A stretch of 64,000 nucleotides of DNA from Alphaproteobacteria bacterium UBA6187 (lineage in GTDB: Bacteria; Pseudomonadota; Alphaproteobacteria; Rickettsiales; UBA6187): assembly GCA_002422795.1 (NCBI GenBank), contig DITJ01000104.1, positions 1 through 64,000 on the forward strand, written 5' to 3'. The stretch's first letter is position 1; each line of letters starts with the position of its first letter. The position numbers and the translations under genes were made by a program. This document shows positions 18,706 to 28,235 of this stretch, piece by piece. Below the pieces are notes generated by a model that was given only the letters and a program-made list of their open reading frames with translations, was not told the DNA's origin and did no database searches.

Positions 18706-19413
18706 ATGACCGCACCAGAAACAAAATCGCCAGAACCAGAACAGCCCCATTATATAGGCCACAGGCAACGCCTCCGCGGCCGGTTCCTAAGCGCACCAAA
18801 AGGCAGCCTGCCTGATTACGAACTTCTTGAAATTATGTTATTTGCAGCCAGCCCACGTATGGATGTGAAACCGCTGGCAAAGCAATTATTACTGCGGTTT
18901 GGCAGCCTTGCCGGCGTGATAACCGCGCAAACGGATGAATTAAAAGAAATAAAAGGCATGAATGATATAGCCATAACCCAGTTAAAAGCTGTGCAGGATA
19001 TGTCGGAGCGGCTTATCAAGCAGGAAATTACTGAAAAGCCTATAATCCAAAGCTGGAAGGCGCTGCTAGATTATTGTCGCGCCAGCATGGGCCATTTAAA
19101 GAAAGAGCAGTTCCGTTTGCTATTCTTAAATAAAAAACACATGATTATATCTGATGAACTGCAAGAATATGGCACAGTAGACCAAACCCCTGTATATCCG
19201 CGTGAAGTTGTAAAACGCGCTTTGCAATTAGAAGCTTCAAGCATAATTATGGTGCATAACCACCCCAGTGGCGATGTGCGCCCTTCGAAAGAAGATATCC
19301 AGATTACCAAGCAAATAATGCAAGCCGCAGAGACAGTTGGAATCACTTTGCACGACCATGTAATAATTTCGTCAAAAAATCACTATTCTTTTAAGGCGCA
19401 TGGGGTTATGTAG
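18706..19413 (+). CDS. radC: RadC family JAB-domain protein
   Basis: 235 aa. An N-terminal helix-hairpin-helix region (PDYELLEIMLF... GMNDIAITQLKAV) precedes the MPN+/JAMM-type domain with the metal site Glu near LNKKHMIISDE and HNHPSGDVRPSKED near residue 184. The RadC name is historical; the originally proposed repair role is not well supported. The fold suggests metallopeptidase-like activity or DNA binding. Located after map with a heptamer hairpin in between. Confidence 0.92.
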   Translation: MTAPETKSPEPEQPHYIGHRQRLRGRFLSAPKGSLPDYELLEIMLFAASPRMDVKPLAKQLLLRFGSLAGVITAQTDELKEIKGMNDIAITQLKAVQDMSERLIKQEITEKPIIQSWKALLDYCRASMGHLKKEQFRLLFLNKKHMIISDELQEYGTVDQTPVYPREVVKRALQLEASSIIMVHNHPSGDVRPSKEDIQITKQIMQAAETVGITLHDHVIISSKNHYSFKAHGVM

Positions 19414-19513
19414 TAAGTGGGTTATAGGTAATGGGTGTTTGGTTCTAGGGAAGAGTTGTTAGCGAAGCTAACTCAAATACCCATCACCTAACACCCATCA
19501 CCTAACACCTGGG
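19411..19513. repeat. Heptamer inverted repeat between radC and engB
   Basis: The right arm (about 19478-19513) is a clear 7-bp tandem: CCCATCA/CCTAACA/CCCATCA/CCTAACA/CCTGGG. The left arm (19417-19450) is its G-rich complement (GGGTTATAGGTAATGGGTGT). The radC stop lies at the left edge. engB begins 8 bp after the right edge. Confidence 0.82.
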
Positions 19514-19520
19514 AAAATTT

Positions 19521-20147
19521 ATGGAATATACACCTGAACAAATCGAACAAGGCAAACATCTATTCAGTGGCGAATGCAATTTCATTGCAGGCTCTACGGC
19601 ACTTTCAAACCTGCCGATAAGCTCTTTGCCGGAAATAGCTTTTGCTGGTGCTTCCAATGTTGGAAAATCCAGTATTGTGAATGCCTTAACAAGCCGCAGA
19701 ACCCTTGCCCGCACATCTTCAAACCCTGGGCATACCAAGCAGCTAAACTTTTTCAAGCTACGTGAAGATATGGTGCTGGTGGATTTGCCAGGCTATGGTT
19801 ATGCACGAGCTGCAAAAACTTCTATTGCTGAATGGACAGGCTTTACCAAAGATTATTTAAAGGGCCGCCCGAATTTAAAAAGGATATGCCTGCTGATAGA
19901 TTCACGCCGCGACCTTAAACCTGGCGATGTTGAAATAATGAATTTAATGGATGAAGTCGCGGTTATTTATCAGGTTGTGCTGACAAAAATCGACAAGGTA
20001 AAAAAAGATGATGTAGAAAGAATAATTTCTGCTATAAAGACAAGCGCAAAAAAGCATACTGCCATGCACCCAGAAATCATTGCTACAAGCAGCCGTGAAG
20101 GGTATGGAATAGAAGACTTGCGGGCAGAACTTGCAATGTTAAAATAA
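19521..20147 (+). CDS. engB: Ribosome biogenesis GTPase YihA/YsxC (EngB)
   Basis: Essential GTPase in large ribosomal subunit assembly. G1 is GASNVGKSS (about residue 42-50), the switch region has [13 protein letters not shown]3 is DLPGYGYA, G4 is TKID near 150 and G5 is the ATSS block. 208 aa, normal. It is followed after 31 bp by argB; that gap carries one heptamer-like arm (GCAACCAGAACTAACGG, 20155-20172). Confidence 0.95.
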   Translation: MEYTPEQIEQGKHLFSGECNFIAGSTALSNLPISSLPEIAFAGASNVGKSSIVNALTSRRTLARTSSNPGHTKQLNFFKLREDMVLVDLPGYGYARAAKTSIAEWTGFTKDYLKGRPNLKRICLLIDSRRDLKPGDVEIMNLMDEVAVIYQVVLTKIDKVKKDDVERIISAIKTSAKKHTAMHPEIIATSSREGYGIEDLRAELAMLK

Positions 20148-20178
20148 ATACCAGGCAACCAGAACTAACGGCGATAAC

Positions 20179-21093
20179 ATGACCATAAAAAATATACCAG
20201 AAAAAAGAGCAACAAAAGAACAGATTGAAAAAGCTGAGCTTCTTTCGGAAGCATTGCCTTATATGCGCCAGTTTGCAGGAGAAACTTTCGTAATAAAATA
20301 CGGCGGCAGTGCAATGGGTGATAAAGAACTTTCAAAAACATTTGCACGCGATGTTGTGCTTTTGAAGCAAGTTGGAATAAACCCCATAATCGTTCATGGT
20401 GGTGGCCCGCAAATAAGCCAGATGCTTAATAAGCTTAAAATACAAAGCTCATTTATTGATGGCCTCCGCGTTACCGATTTAGCCACTGTAGAAATTGTGG
20501 AGATGGTGCTGTGCGGTTCTATCAATAAACAGATAGTAACAGAAATAAATTCTGCTGGCGGCATGGCGATGGGCATATCTGGTAAGGACTGTAACCTTAT
20601 TACGGCAAGAAAATTACGCCGCACTAAAAAAGACCCGGATTCAAATATTGAACAGATACTTGACCTTGGCTTTGTTGGCGAACCTACTGATATTAACCCG
20701 GAAGCTTTGGTGTTTTTTGAAGAGTCAGATGTTATTCCTGTAATTGCGCCAATCGGTCTTGGTGAAGGCGGGGAAACATATAATATAAATGCAGATAGCG
20801 CAGCCGGTGCAATTGCATCATCCCTTGCCGCGCATAAGCTTATCATGCTTACCGATGTTCCTGGCGTGCTTGATAAAGACGGCAAGCTTATCAGCCGCTT
20901 AACATTTAATGAAGCGCAGAAGCTTATAAGGAATGGCACAATTTCAGGCGGAATGATACCAAAGGTGGAAACCTGTATGGATGCCATAAGCAATCACGCC
21001 GAAGCTGCCCATATACTAGATGGCAGGGTTCCCCATGTATTACTGCTTGAGCTGTTCACCGAGCATGGCACAGGCACTATGATTGTTCCTTAG
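20179..21093 (+). CDS. argB: Acetylglutamate kinase
   Basis: It phosphorylates N-acetylglutamate, the second step of arginine synthesis. Amino-acid kinase fold: [12 protein letters not shown] near residue 36, [12 protein letters not shown] near 72, [11 protein letters not shown] near 200, and the ATP-contacting [12 protein letters not shown] followed by [11 protein letters not shown]. 304 aa. Probably the arginine-sensitive hexameric form by length, but I cannot confirm this. Other arg genes are not in the window. A stem-loop follows. Confidence 0.95.
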   Translation: MTIKNIPEKRATKEQIEKAELLSEALPYMRQFAGETFVIKYGGSAMGDKELSKTFARDVVLLKQVGINPIIVHGGGPQISQMLNKLKIQSSFIDGLRVTDLATVEIVEMVLCGSINKQIVTEINSAGGMAMGISGKDCNLITARKLRRTKKDPDSNIEQILDLGFVGEPTDINPEALVFFEESDVIPVIAPIGLGEGGETYNINADSAAGAIASSLAAHKLIMLTDVPGVLDKDGKLISRLTFNEAQKLIRNGTISGGMIPKVETCMDAISNHAEAAHILDGRVPHVLLLELFTEHGTGTMIVP

Positions 21094-21108
21094 GATCTTT
21101 ATTTATTT

Positions 21109-21137
21109 GGCAGGCCACGAGCTATTTCTGGCCTGCC
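21109..21137 (+). terminator. Probable argB terminator
   Basis: A perfect 9-bp stem (GGCAGGCCA, 21109-21117, with 21129-21137), an 11-base loop and the following CCTTTATTA, 16 bp after the argB stop. The U-tract is imperfect, so it may be a moderate terminator. Confidence 0.6.
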
Positions 21138-21198
21138 CCTTTATTATATTCCAGCTAAATCATATAGACTTCTCCATACGCGCCCATATAATTTATAT

Positions 21199-21381
21199 TA
21201 TAGCGTTTCCGCTTTTCATTTCTACGTCGTCATTCTTCGGACTCACAAAATTAGCGAACCTTCGATGTGATGAAATATAAGTAAACTTCATTTCATCACA
21301 TCTTGGTTTCACCTAGGTTTACTAGGCTAAAATTTTGTTCACCTCGAATTCCTAGTAGAAATGAAAAGCGGAAACGCTATA
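21199..21381. mobile_element. 183-bp MITE-like element with perfect 27-bp terminal inverted repeats
   Basis: The left end 21199-21225 and right end 21355-21381 are exact reverse complements beginning TATAGCGTTTCCGCTTTTCA. An internal 13-bp perfect inverted repeat (GATGTGATGAAAT) adds a second hairpin. There is no coding content. A related but shorter element sits at 60905-61010 with ends TATAGTRTTT..TTTTCA. TA at the ends suggests a Tc1/mariner-IS630 type origin, as an inference. It fills most of the 310-bp argB-htpX gap. Confidence 0.78.
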
Positions 21382-21403
21382 TAACCTGATATGCGAGGTA
21401 AAT

Positions 21404-22261
21404 ATGAATTACTTAAAAACAGCAATATTACTAGCAGGGCTTACCGCATTATTTTGTGCCGCAGGATATCTGATTGGCGGCCAGGGCGGAATGGTGGTTG
21501 CCTTTGTGATAGCCTGCGCCATGAATATAATTTCCTACTGGTTTTCCGATAAGATTGTTCTTCGCATGTATAATGCGCAGCCTATCAATTCGGGTTTTAT
21601 ATATGATATGGTGGCAGAGCTATCGCAAAAAGCCGCCATACCCATGCCGAAAGTTTATGTAATTGATTCATTCCAGCCAAATGCTTTTGCCACAGGGCGC
21701 AACCCCGAACATGCAGCGATAGCCGTTACAAACAGTATAACGCAGATGTTAAATAATGAAGAATTACGCGGTGTTATTGCCCATGAACTTTCCCACATCA
21801 AGAATTATGATACGCTTATAATGACCATAACCGCCACTATTGCAGGGGCGCTTGGTATACTTGCAAATATGGCGATGTTTTCAGGAGGCAGGCGTGACCA
21901 GCCAGGAGGCTTGCTTGGAGCCATGGCGCTTATGATACTTGCGCCGCTTGCGGCTATGCTGGTGCAAATGGCTATTTCCCGCACCCGTGAATATGCTGCT
22001 GATAAAAGCGGTGCAGAAATAAGCGGAACACCAATGGCGCTGGCTTCGGCGCTGCAAAAAATCCAGCATGGCGCACAAAAAATAGATAATAATGTAGCAC
22101 AGCAGAACCCTGCTACAGCGCATATGTTTATAATAAACCCGCTGCATGGAAAATCTACTGATAATCTATTTTCCACCCACCCAAACACGGAAAACCGGAT
22201 TAAGGCATTGCAGGAAATGTCCGTTAATAAAGACAGAGGTTCTAAAGGGCCTTGGGGTTAG
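21404..22261 (+). CDS. htpX: Zinc metalloprotease HtpX
   Basis: Membrane-bound M48 protease acting in inner-membrane protein quality control. It has two N-terminal membrane segments (about 5-25, 28-50), then the zinc motif HELSH near residue 127-131 with the third ligand Glu in [11 protein letters not shown], and two further hydrophobic segments (about 140-160, 175-195). 285 aa, standard. A GAGG ribosome site precedes the ATG. It lies just downstream of the MITE-like element, so its promoter is probably in or next to that element. Confidence 0.95.
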   Translation: MNYLKTAILLAGLTALFCAAGYLIGGQGGMVVAFVIACAMNIISYWFSDKIVLRMYNAQPINSGFIYDMVAELSQKAAIPMPKVYVIDSFQPNAFATGRNPEHAAIAVTNSITQMLNNEELRGVIAHELSHIKNYDTLIMTITATIAGALGILANMAMFSGGRRDQPGGLLGAMALMILAPLAAMLVQMAISRTREYAADKSGAEISGTPMALASALQKIQHGAQKIDNNVAQQNPATAHMFIINPLHGKSTDNLFSTHPNTENRIKALQEMSVNKDRGSKGPWG

Positions 22262-22266
22262 ATATT

Positions 22267-24792
22267 TTACTCATTCCTAAGCATTGCCGAAGGCCGAAAA
22301 TTAAACAGGCGGCGGTTGCCTAAGTAGCCAATAAGCCATATTACCAAAATACAGGCACCAATTGTTGTGATGGTAACGTGTGGCATAAGTTGGAATTCCT
22401 GCCCACGTAACCGCACATTTATCAGCCACGCGCCGAATGTGCCGATACTTGCCGCAATTACAGAAGTTACCAGCGCCAGCAGCATCCATTCTGCGGTGCA
22501 GCTTTTTAATATGTCGCTGCGCCTTGCGCCCAGCACTTTTAATATGGCAACATCATACATGCGCTGCTCTATGGTGGCGCTAAGCGCGCTTGTAAGCACA
22601 AGAATTCCCGCTAGCAAGCTTATTGCCACAGTAACCCGCAGCGCGGTTGCGATATGCTGCATAATATTTTGCACCAGATCAACTACCTCCCTGGTTCGGA
22701 TAGCAGTTACGCCTGGAAAATCTTTTGCAATGCGCCCAACCAGTTCAAATTCTGCATCATTATTTTTATCAAGATGGATAGTGGCAAGACTGGTATGGGG
22801 GAATTCTTCTATTACGCCCGGTGAAAGCATCATGGCGAAATTCATCTGGAAAGTGGAATAATCAATTTCCCTTGCGCTAGCAATTTCAGCAGTTATTTCT
22901 TCGCCTAGTATTGTAATGGTGATGGTATCGCCAATATCAATGCCCATGCCGCCAAGGAAACGTGCATCAACTGAAAGCAGCGGCTTGCCCGCGTAATCCT
23001 CCGGCCACCACTTGCCTTTTACAATATTGGCGTTCGGGGGAGGCGCAGCGCTATAGCTTATGCCGCGGTCACCGCGCACCGCCCAATCTATGTCATCATC
23101 AATTTTTACTTCACTTACAGGCTTTCCGGCAATTTTAGTAATCCGCCCGCGCACCATTGGGTATAGCATAACTTTTTCTGGTGATGAATATTCCAGGAGA
23201 AGGTTTTGCACCTGCTGCTTCTGGTGTGGCTGGATATCAATCATGAATAATGAAGGGGCTTTTTCCTCCATCAACTGGGTGATGCGCGCCTGAAAATTCG
23301 CTTCTGTAAGGGTGAGGGCGATTAAAACCGTAATGCTTATGCCGATTGCAAAAATAACCGTGCCAGTAGTAGAACCCGGCCTGTGCATATTGCCAAGCGC
23401 AAGTTTCAGCCACGGCTTTTTAACTTTTATATTGCGGGTTAATTTTCGCACAAATACAGAACAAAGCCCGAACAACAAAAACGAAACCAGTATCACACAA
23501 AAGCTTCCAACTATAAAAACCTTATCATTGGCATTTATAAATAAGGTGATTAGCAAAATACTGATAAGGGCGGCTACGGTACCGCGCACAGTTTTATCAT
23601 TACGGAAAAATAATAACCCGGTTTTGCTGCGGAATAATAATGAAGGGCGCACATTAATTGCGCTAAGTAGCGCAGGCATTGAAAATATATAAGAAATTAA
23701 TATACCATACCACATTGCCAGGATTGATGATGGTAAATATATCCCGCTTTGCCCCTTTAAAGCTGGCAATATATCTGCAAGTAACGGCACAAGTGCTGAT
23801 GTGATAAGCATTGCAATTGCCACGCCTGCCACACCCCCGGCAACAGCCAAAGCGCCAAGCACCAGCATATAGGTTACAAATACTGTTTTCCGGGAAGCCC
23901 CTTGCACTTTCAATACGGCAATAGTTTGTGATTTTTTCTCAAGGTAAGCGCGCACCGAGCTGCCAATGCCTATGCCTGAAATCAGGAAAGTTGCAAGGCC
24001 AGATAGGGTCATAAATGCAAGTAACTGGTTTAGGAATCGTTTTAAGGTCTGGTTGCCATCGGTTCCGGTGCTTACGCGCCAGGAAGTATCCGGAAAATTC
24101 TTTTGTAATTCGCTTTCAACCTGTTTTTCATATTTATCATCGGCAATAACTCCTTCTGGCGTTACTATGCGGTAGCGGTGCTCCACAAGGCTGAAGGTGC
24201 TAACCAGGTTTGAGGCTTTAAGCGCTGCATGGCTCATTATAACCCTGGGGCCAAAGCTGAAAATCTGCACCGCCCTATCGGGTTCGGTTTTAATTGTGGC
24301 GCGGATTATATAAGAAGATTCGCCAATTTTTACTTCATCACCAATTTTAAGCCCTAACTGTGAAAGCAATATCTGGTCAACCGCAATGCCGTTATTTTCC
24401 AGCGCCTGCTCTTTTGCTACCTGCTCATTAAAAGCAAGTGTGCCGATAAGCGGGTAGTTTTCATCAATTGCCTTAATTTCCACTAATGTATGCTTGTCTT
24501 CATAATGCAGCATGGAACGGAGCGTTGCCGCATAAGAGATTTTGCCGTATTTTTCGAGGAATTGCCTTTGCTCTTTGCTTGCTTCCAGCCCACGGATGCG
24601 GATTTCCATATCGCCACCAAGCAGGCTTTGCGCTTCATTTTGCAAGGATGATTCTACAATTGAGCCAAATGTATTAACACATGCCATAATCGACACACCC
24701 AGAACCAGGCAAGCGAGAAACACAGAAAAATGCCGCCAGCCTTGCTTTAGTTCTGTTAAAGCCAGTTTCAGTGGAATTGGTAAGCTACTCAT
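22267..24792 (-). CDS. FtsX-like ABC transporter permease (YbbP type)
   Basis: The 841-aa protein has a TM helix near residue 25, a periplasmic region, three TM helices (about 255-400), a second FtsX-like repeat and a C-terminal trio of TM helices (about 720-835). This two-FtsX-domain plan matches YbbP, the partner of ATPase YbbA. I place the start at MSSLPIPLKL (24792), which overlaps the ATPase 3' end by 8 bp (ATGAGTAG) and implies translational coupling. The exported substrate is unknown for the family; a role in lipid or lipoprotein handling is only suggested by the TesA neighbour. Confidence 0.9.
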   Translation of the reverse strand: MSSLPIPLKLALTELKQGWRHFSVFLACLVLGVSIMACVNTFGSIVESSLQNEAQSLLGGDMEIRIRGLEASKEQRQFLEKYGKISYAATLRSMLHYEDKHTLVEIKAIDENYPLIGTLAFNEQVAKEQALENNGIAVDQILLSQLGLKIGDEVKIGESSYIIRATIKTEPDRAVQIFSFGPRVIMSHAALKASNLVSTFSLVEHRYRIVTPEGVIADDKYEKQVESELQKNFPDTSWRVSTGTDGNQTLKRFLNQLLAFMTLSGLATFLISGIGIGSSVRAYLEKKSQTIAVLKVQGASRKTVFVTYMLVLGALAVAGGVAGVAIAMLITSALVPLLADILPALKGQSGIYLPSSILAMWYGILISYIFSMPALLSAINVRPSLLFRSKTGLLFFRNDKTVRGTVAALISILLITLFINANDKVFIVGSFCVILVSFLLFGLCSVFVRKLTRNIKVKKPWLKLALGNMHRPGSTTGTVIFAIGISITVLIALTLTEANFQARITQLMEEKAPSLFMIDIQPHQKQQVQNLLLEYSSPEKVMLYPMVRGRITKIAGKPVSEVKIDDDIDWAVRGDRGISYSAAPPPNANIVKGKWWPEDYAGKPLLSVDARFLGGMGIDIGDTITITILGEEITAEIASAREIDYSTFQMNFAMMLSPGVIEEFPHTSLATIHLDKNNDAEFELVGRIAKDFPGVTAIRTREVVDLVQNIMQHIATALRVTVAISLLAGILVLTSALSATIEQRMYDVAILKVLGARRSDILKSCTAEWMLLALVTSVIAASIGTFGAWLINVRLRGQEFQLMPHVTITTIGACILVIWLIGYLGNRRLFNFRPSAMLRNE

Positions 24793-25468
24793 GCAAATGC
24801 CCATCCTGCATAATAAATTGCCGCGATGCCAGTTTTGCAAGCTCCATATCATGGGTGATAAGCAATAATGTAGTGCCGTGCTGTTCCTTTAAATTAAATA
24901 ATAATTCTTTGATATGCTTGCCATTTTCGCTATCTAAGTTACCGGTTGGCTCATCTGCCAGCAACAATGAAGGGCGCGTAGCAAATGCACGGGCAAGCGC
25001 CACGCGTTGCTGCTCCCCTCCTGATAATTGGTCAGGATAGTGTGATATGCGCTTTTCCAGCCCCACACTTTTTAAGGCCTCAACCGCAACATCCTTTGCA
25101 TGTTTATGCCCTGCAAGTTCCAGTGCTATTTCAACATTTTCAAGCGCTGTCATGGTTGGGATAAGGTGGAAGTTCTGAAATACAATACCAATATGCCTGC
25201 GGCGGAAAGCTGCGAGCCTATCTTCATCATGGTTGGTAATATCCTCACCTGCCACAATTATATTGCCACCGGTTGGTTTTTCCACCCCAGCTATAAGCAT
25301 CATCAGTGAGGTTTTGCCGGAGCCAGAAGGCCCGGTTACGCTAATTGTATCGCCATGCTGTACTTGCATGTTAATATTGTGTAAGATATGCGTAGGCTTG
25401 TTGCCTGGCCCTGGAAGGGTAAGGGAAATATCTTGAAGGTGTATTATGTTTTCAGCTTTTTTTCGCAT
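24785..25468 (-). CDS. ABC transporter ATP-binding protein (YbbA/LolD-like)
   Basis: 227 aa. Walker A GPSGSGKTSLM near 46, Q-loop VFQNFHL, signature LSGGEQQRVALARA near 145, Walker B LLLADEPTGNLD and switch His LLITHD. The subfamily is that of LolD/MacB/YbbA. The start is taken at MRKKAEN (25468); the reading frame continues upstream but over the start of tesA on the other strand. It is expressed with the FtsX-like permease, with an 8-bp overlap at the 3' end, and its own 5' end overlaps tesA by 23 bp head to head. Confidence 0.93.
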   Translation of the reverse strand: MRKKAENIIHLQDISLTLPGPGNKPTHILHNINMQVQHGDTISVTGPSGSGKTSLMMLIAGVEKPTGGNIIVAGEDITNHDEDRLAAFRRRHIGIVFQNFHLIPTMTALENVEIALELAGHKHAKDVAVEALKSVGLEKRISHYPDQLSGGEQQRVALARAFATRPSLLLADEPTGNLDSENGKHIKELLFNLKEQHGTTLLLITHDMELAKLASRQFIMQDGHLHE

Positions 25469-26078
25469 TATATTAATTCTTGTAACTATGAACGGGATTT
25501 TAATATCCCATGCCAGCGCGCAAACTGCAACCTCCATTTTATTATTTGGGGATAGTATTATTGCAGGATATGGTCTTGCCCAGGAAAACGCGCTCTCTGC
25601 GCGGCTGGAAGCATTCTTCAATGAAAAAGGCAGGGATGTTAAAGTGATTAATGGCGGAGTATCTGGCGATACCACCACTAGCGCGCGCGGCAGGCTTAAA
25701 TGGACGCTGGATAAATATAAGCCTGACGTAGTATTCCTGGCACTTGGCGGCAATGATGTACTACGCGGGTTTTCACCAACTGTAACACGTGATAATCTTG
25801 ATGCTATGCTAACCATTTGCAAAAAAAGGAATATCAAAGTGGTGCTTTCCGCAGTGCGCGCCCCTGCCAATCTTGGTTTGGAATATATGGGCAGCTTTAA
25901 TAAAATTTATCCCGATTTGGCAGATAAGTATAATGCACCGCTTTATCCGTTCCTGCTGGAAAAAACATTCGGCAACCAGACCCTTATGCAAAGCGATGGC
26001 ATCCACCCCACAGCAGAAGGGGTTAAATCCATAGCAAATGAACTTGGACCTTATTTGCTGAAGAATATCCTGAAATAA
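25446..26078 (+). CDS. tesA: Arylesterase/acyl-CoA thioesterase TesA-like (SGNH hydrolase)
   Basis: Periplasmic esterase of the TesA/lysophospholipase L1 family. A signal peptide (residues 1-26, ending ASAQ) is followed by block I GDSIIAGYG with the catalytic Ser, Gly in VSGDTTT, the GGND block (about 100) and the catalytic DGIHPTAEG near 183. 210 aa. Its divergence from ybbA with overlapping 5' ends mirrors the tesA-ybbAP arrangement of enteric bacteria. A shorter start (ATG 25488) would remove most of the signal peptide, so 25446 is preferred. Confidence 0.92.
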   Translation: MFSAFFRIILILVTMNGILISHASAQTATSILLFGDSIIAGYGLAQENALSARLEAFFNEKGRDVKVINGGVSGDTTTSARGRLKWTLDKYKPDVVFLALGGNDVLRGFSPTVTRDNLDAMLTICKKRNIKVVLSAVRAPANLGLEYMGSFNKIYPDLADKYNAPLYPFLLEKTFGNQTLMQSDGIHPTAEGVKSIANELGPYLLKNILK

Positions 26079-26190
26079 CAGTTAATTTCTAACTTACGCA
26101 CAATCACAATTGCACGTTTCACAGAAAAGGATTAACTTTATGCTGGCTTTGTGCTAAGTATCCTTTTGAAATAAGGGGAAGGTAAAAATT

Positions 26191-28080
26191 TTGCTGGTTA
26201 AAAAATCATATATTGCCGCGCTGCATGATATTTTTATGGTCGCTATCAGTTTCATGGTGGCGCTATATTTACGCCTCGGAAATGATTTACTAACAAGATA
26301 CACCCACCTTATTCCTTCAGTTTTATTATTCACTGCCATATGCGCTATAGTATTCTCAGTTATGGGTTTATACCGTGGTGTATGGCGTTATGCCTCCATT
26401 CGCGATATGCTTACTATAGCTAAGGCAATCACTTTAGCTACGCTGATTTTTGTGCCGCTTTTATTTATGCTTACCCGCCTGGAAAGCTTCCCGCGCTCGG
26501 TGCTGGTTATAAACTGGATGGTACTATTTGCAGCCCTTGGCGGTCCAAGGCTTTTATATCGCATGATTAAAGATAAAAGCTTCTCCATCAGCTTCTTAAA
26601 GAATATCGAAGATTCCCGCATACCCGTATTGCTTGTCGGGGTGAGTGATAATGCTGTAAATTTCATTCGGGAGGCATCACACCGCAGTTCTGATTACAAA
26701 ATTGTAGGGCTGGTTGATGATAATAAGGAAACCCACTCCAGGCAGATTCATGGCGTGAAGGTTTATGGCGGTTTTGATTCGATACCTAAAATTATCAGGA
26801 AGTTAAAAAAAGATGGTTTGCCTCCGCGTCGCATTATTCTGGCGCGCGATAATATCGATGGATCTGTTATAAAGGAACTGCTTAAAACAACTGATAAACT
26901 GGGCTTTACCCTTGCCAAATTGCCGAAAATGTCAGATTTCAAGGAAAATATTGATAAAATTGAAGTGCGGCCAGTAGCAATCGAGGATTTACTTGGCAGG
27001 GCGCAAAAAACCCCTGAACTGGGGCGCAGGAAGGAATTGATAGAAGGAAAATCAGTGCTGGTAACTGGCGCTGGCGGCACTATAGGCAGTGAATTAGTAA
27101 GGCAGATTGCCGCCTATCACCCTGAAAAACTTATATTGCTGGAAATTTCTGAGTTTAATTTATATAAAATTGGGCAGGAACTCTCTTTAAATTTCCCTGA
27201 TCTGCCACTGCGCTGCCTGATTGGCGATGTGAGGGATATTGCGGGTCTTGATAATATTTTTAAAGCGGAAAAACCTGAATTAATATTCCATGCAGCAGCA
27301 CTTAAGCATGTGCCTATAGTTGAAGAAAATTTATGCGAAGCTGCGCTCACCAATATAATCGGCTCTAAAAATGTAGCAGATTGCTCTGTAGCCCACCATG
27401 CTAAAAAAGTGGTTATGGTTTCAACCGACAAGGCAGTAAACCCAACCAGCTTAATGGGCGTTACAAAACGTGTTGCCGAATGCTATGTGCAGGGGCTTGG
27501 CGCTTCTGGCACATGCGGTGACACATCTTTTTCAACGGTGCGGTTTGGTAATGTGCTTGGCTCTTCTGGTTCTGTAATACCTTTGTTTCAGGAGCAACTG
27601 GCAAAAGGCGGCCCTATAACTGTTACCCACCCTGAGATGACCCGCTATTTCATGACCGTTCCCGAGGCGGTTGAGTTAGTTCTACAAGCTTCCACAATAG
27701 AACATAATGATGAAAAATCTGCGATATTCGTGCTTGATATGGGTGAACCGATGCTGATACAAGACCTTGCAATCCAAATGATAAAACTAGCCGGATTCAA
27801 GCCGCATGAAGATATAAAAATAGAATATACGGGCATAAGGCCAGGCGAAAAGCTTTACGAAGAGTTATTTTATGATAATGAAGTGCGCAGCCGCACATTA
27901 TATGAAGGCATAACTTCTGCAGAAGCCAGGGATACGGATTTTGCGTCTATTGCAAAAATAGTAGATAAAATAGGCAAAGCGGCACTAACCAGAAATTCGG
28001 TTGAGCTGCTTGAGTTGTTAAAGGAGCAAGTGCCGGAGTATAATGCAAATCCGGATACTAATATAAAAAAGGTAGCCTGA
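26191..28080 (+). CDS. Nucleoside-diphosphate-sugar epimerase/dehydratase (WbpM/CapD/PglF type)
   Basis: 629 aa. Four N-terminal TM helices (residues about 8-120), a first Rossmann-like region (about 140-260), then the SDR catalytic domain with VLVTGAGGTIGSEL near 290, AAALKHVPIVEEN and STDKAVNPTSLMGVTKR. The Met before xxxK in place of Tyr is typical of the large inverting/retaining UDP-GlcNAc 4,6-dehydratases. It acts at the inner membrane, making precursors for surface polysaccharide or glycoprotein sugars. The start is TTG at 26191, behind AAGGGGAAGG. The stop overlaps the next small gene by 1 base (TGATG). Confidence 0.88.
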   Translation: MLVKKSYIAALHDIFMVAISFMVALYLRLGNDLLTRYTHLIPSVLLFTAICAIVFSVMGLYRGVWRYASIRDMLTIAKAITLATLIFVPLLFMLTRLESFPRSVLVINWMVLFAALGGPRLLYRMIKDKSFSISFLKNIEDSRIPVLLVGVSDNAVNFIREASHRSSDYKIVGLVDDNKETHSRQIHGVKVYGGFDSIPKIIRKLKKDGLPPRRIILARDNIDGSVIKELLKTTDKLGFTLAKLPKMSDFKENIDKIEVRPVAIEDLLGRAQKTPELGRRKELIEGKSVLVTGAGGTIGSELVRQIAAYHPEKLILLEISEFNLYKIGQELSLNFPDLPLRCLIGDVRDIAGLDNIFKAEKPELIFHAAALKHVPIVEENLCEAALTNIIGSKNVADCSVAHHAKKVVMVSTDKAVNPTSLMGVTKRVAECYVQGLGASGTCGDTSFSTVRFGNVLGSSGSVIPLFQEQLAKGGPITVTHPEMTRYFMTVPEAVELVLQASTIEHNDEKSAIFVLDMGEPMLIQDLAIQMIKLAGFKPHEDIKIEYTGIRPGEKLYEELFYDNEVRSRTLYEGITSAEARDTDFASIAKIVDKIGKAALTRNSVELLELLKEQVPEYNANPDTNIKKVA

Positions 28081-28235
28081 TGAAAGAAATAACTATTGAA
28101 CTACCAACTTCTTTGCTTCGCCGTGCGCAGGAAGCAACTGGTAAAAATATTGATGATACACTGATTGCTGCTTTAGAAGCTGTAATAAACACTAAATTAA
28201 CTAATAAAGATAAAAAAATAATAGGAATAAAATGA
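28080..28235 (+). CDS. Small ribbon-helix-helix-like protein, 51 aa
   Basis: The sequence begins MKEITIELPTSLLRRAQEAT and continues with a helix (IDDTLIAALEAVINTK). This beta-helix-helix pattern resembles the CopG/Arc/VapB antitoxin fold. It overlaps the preceding epimerase gene by 1 base and purH by 4 bases (ATGA), so all three are probably translated in a coupled way. No toxin gene is adjacent. Its function is unknown; it may be an autoregulator or a solitary antitoxin. Confidence 0.72.
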   Translation: MKEITIELPTSLLRRAQEATGKNIDDTLIAALEAVINTKLTNKDKKIIGIK

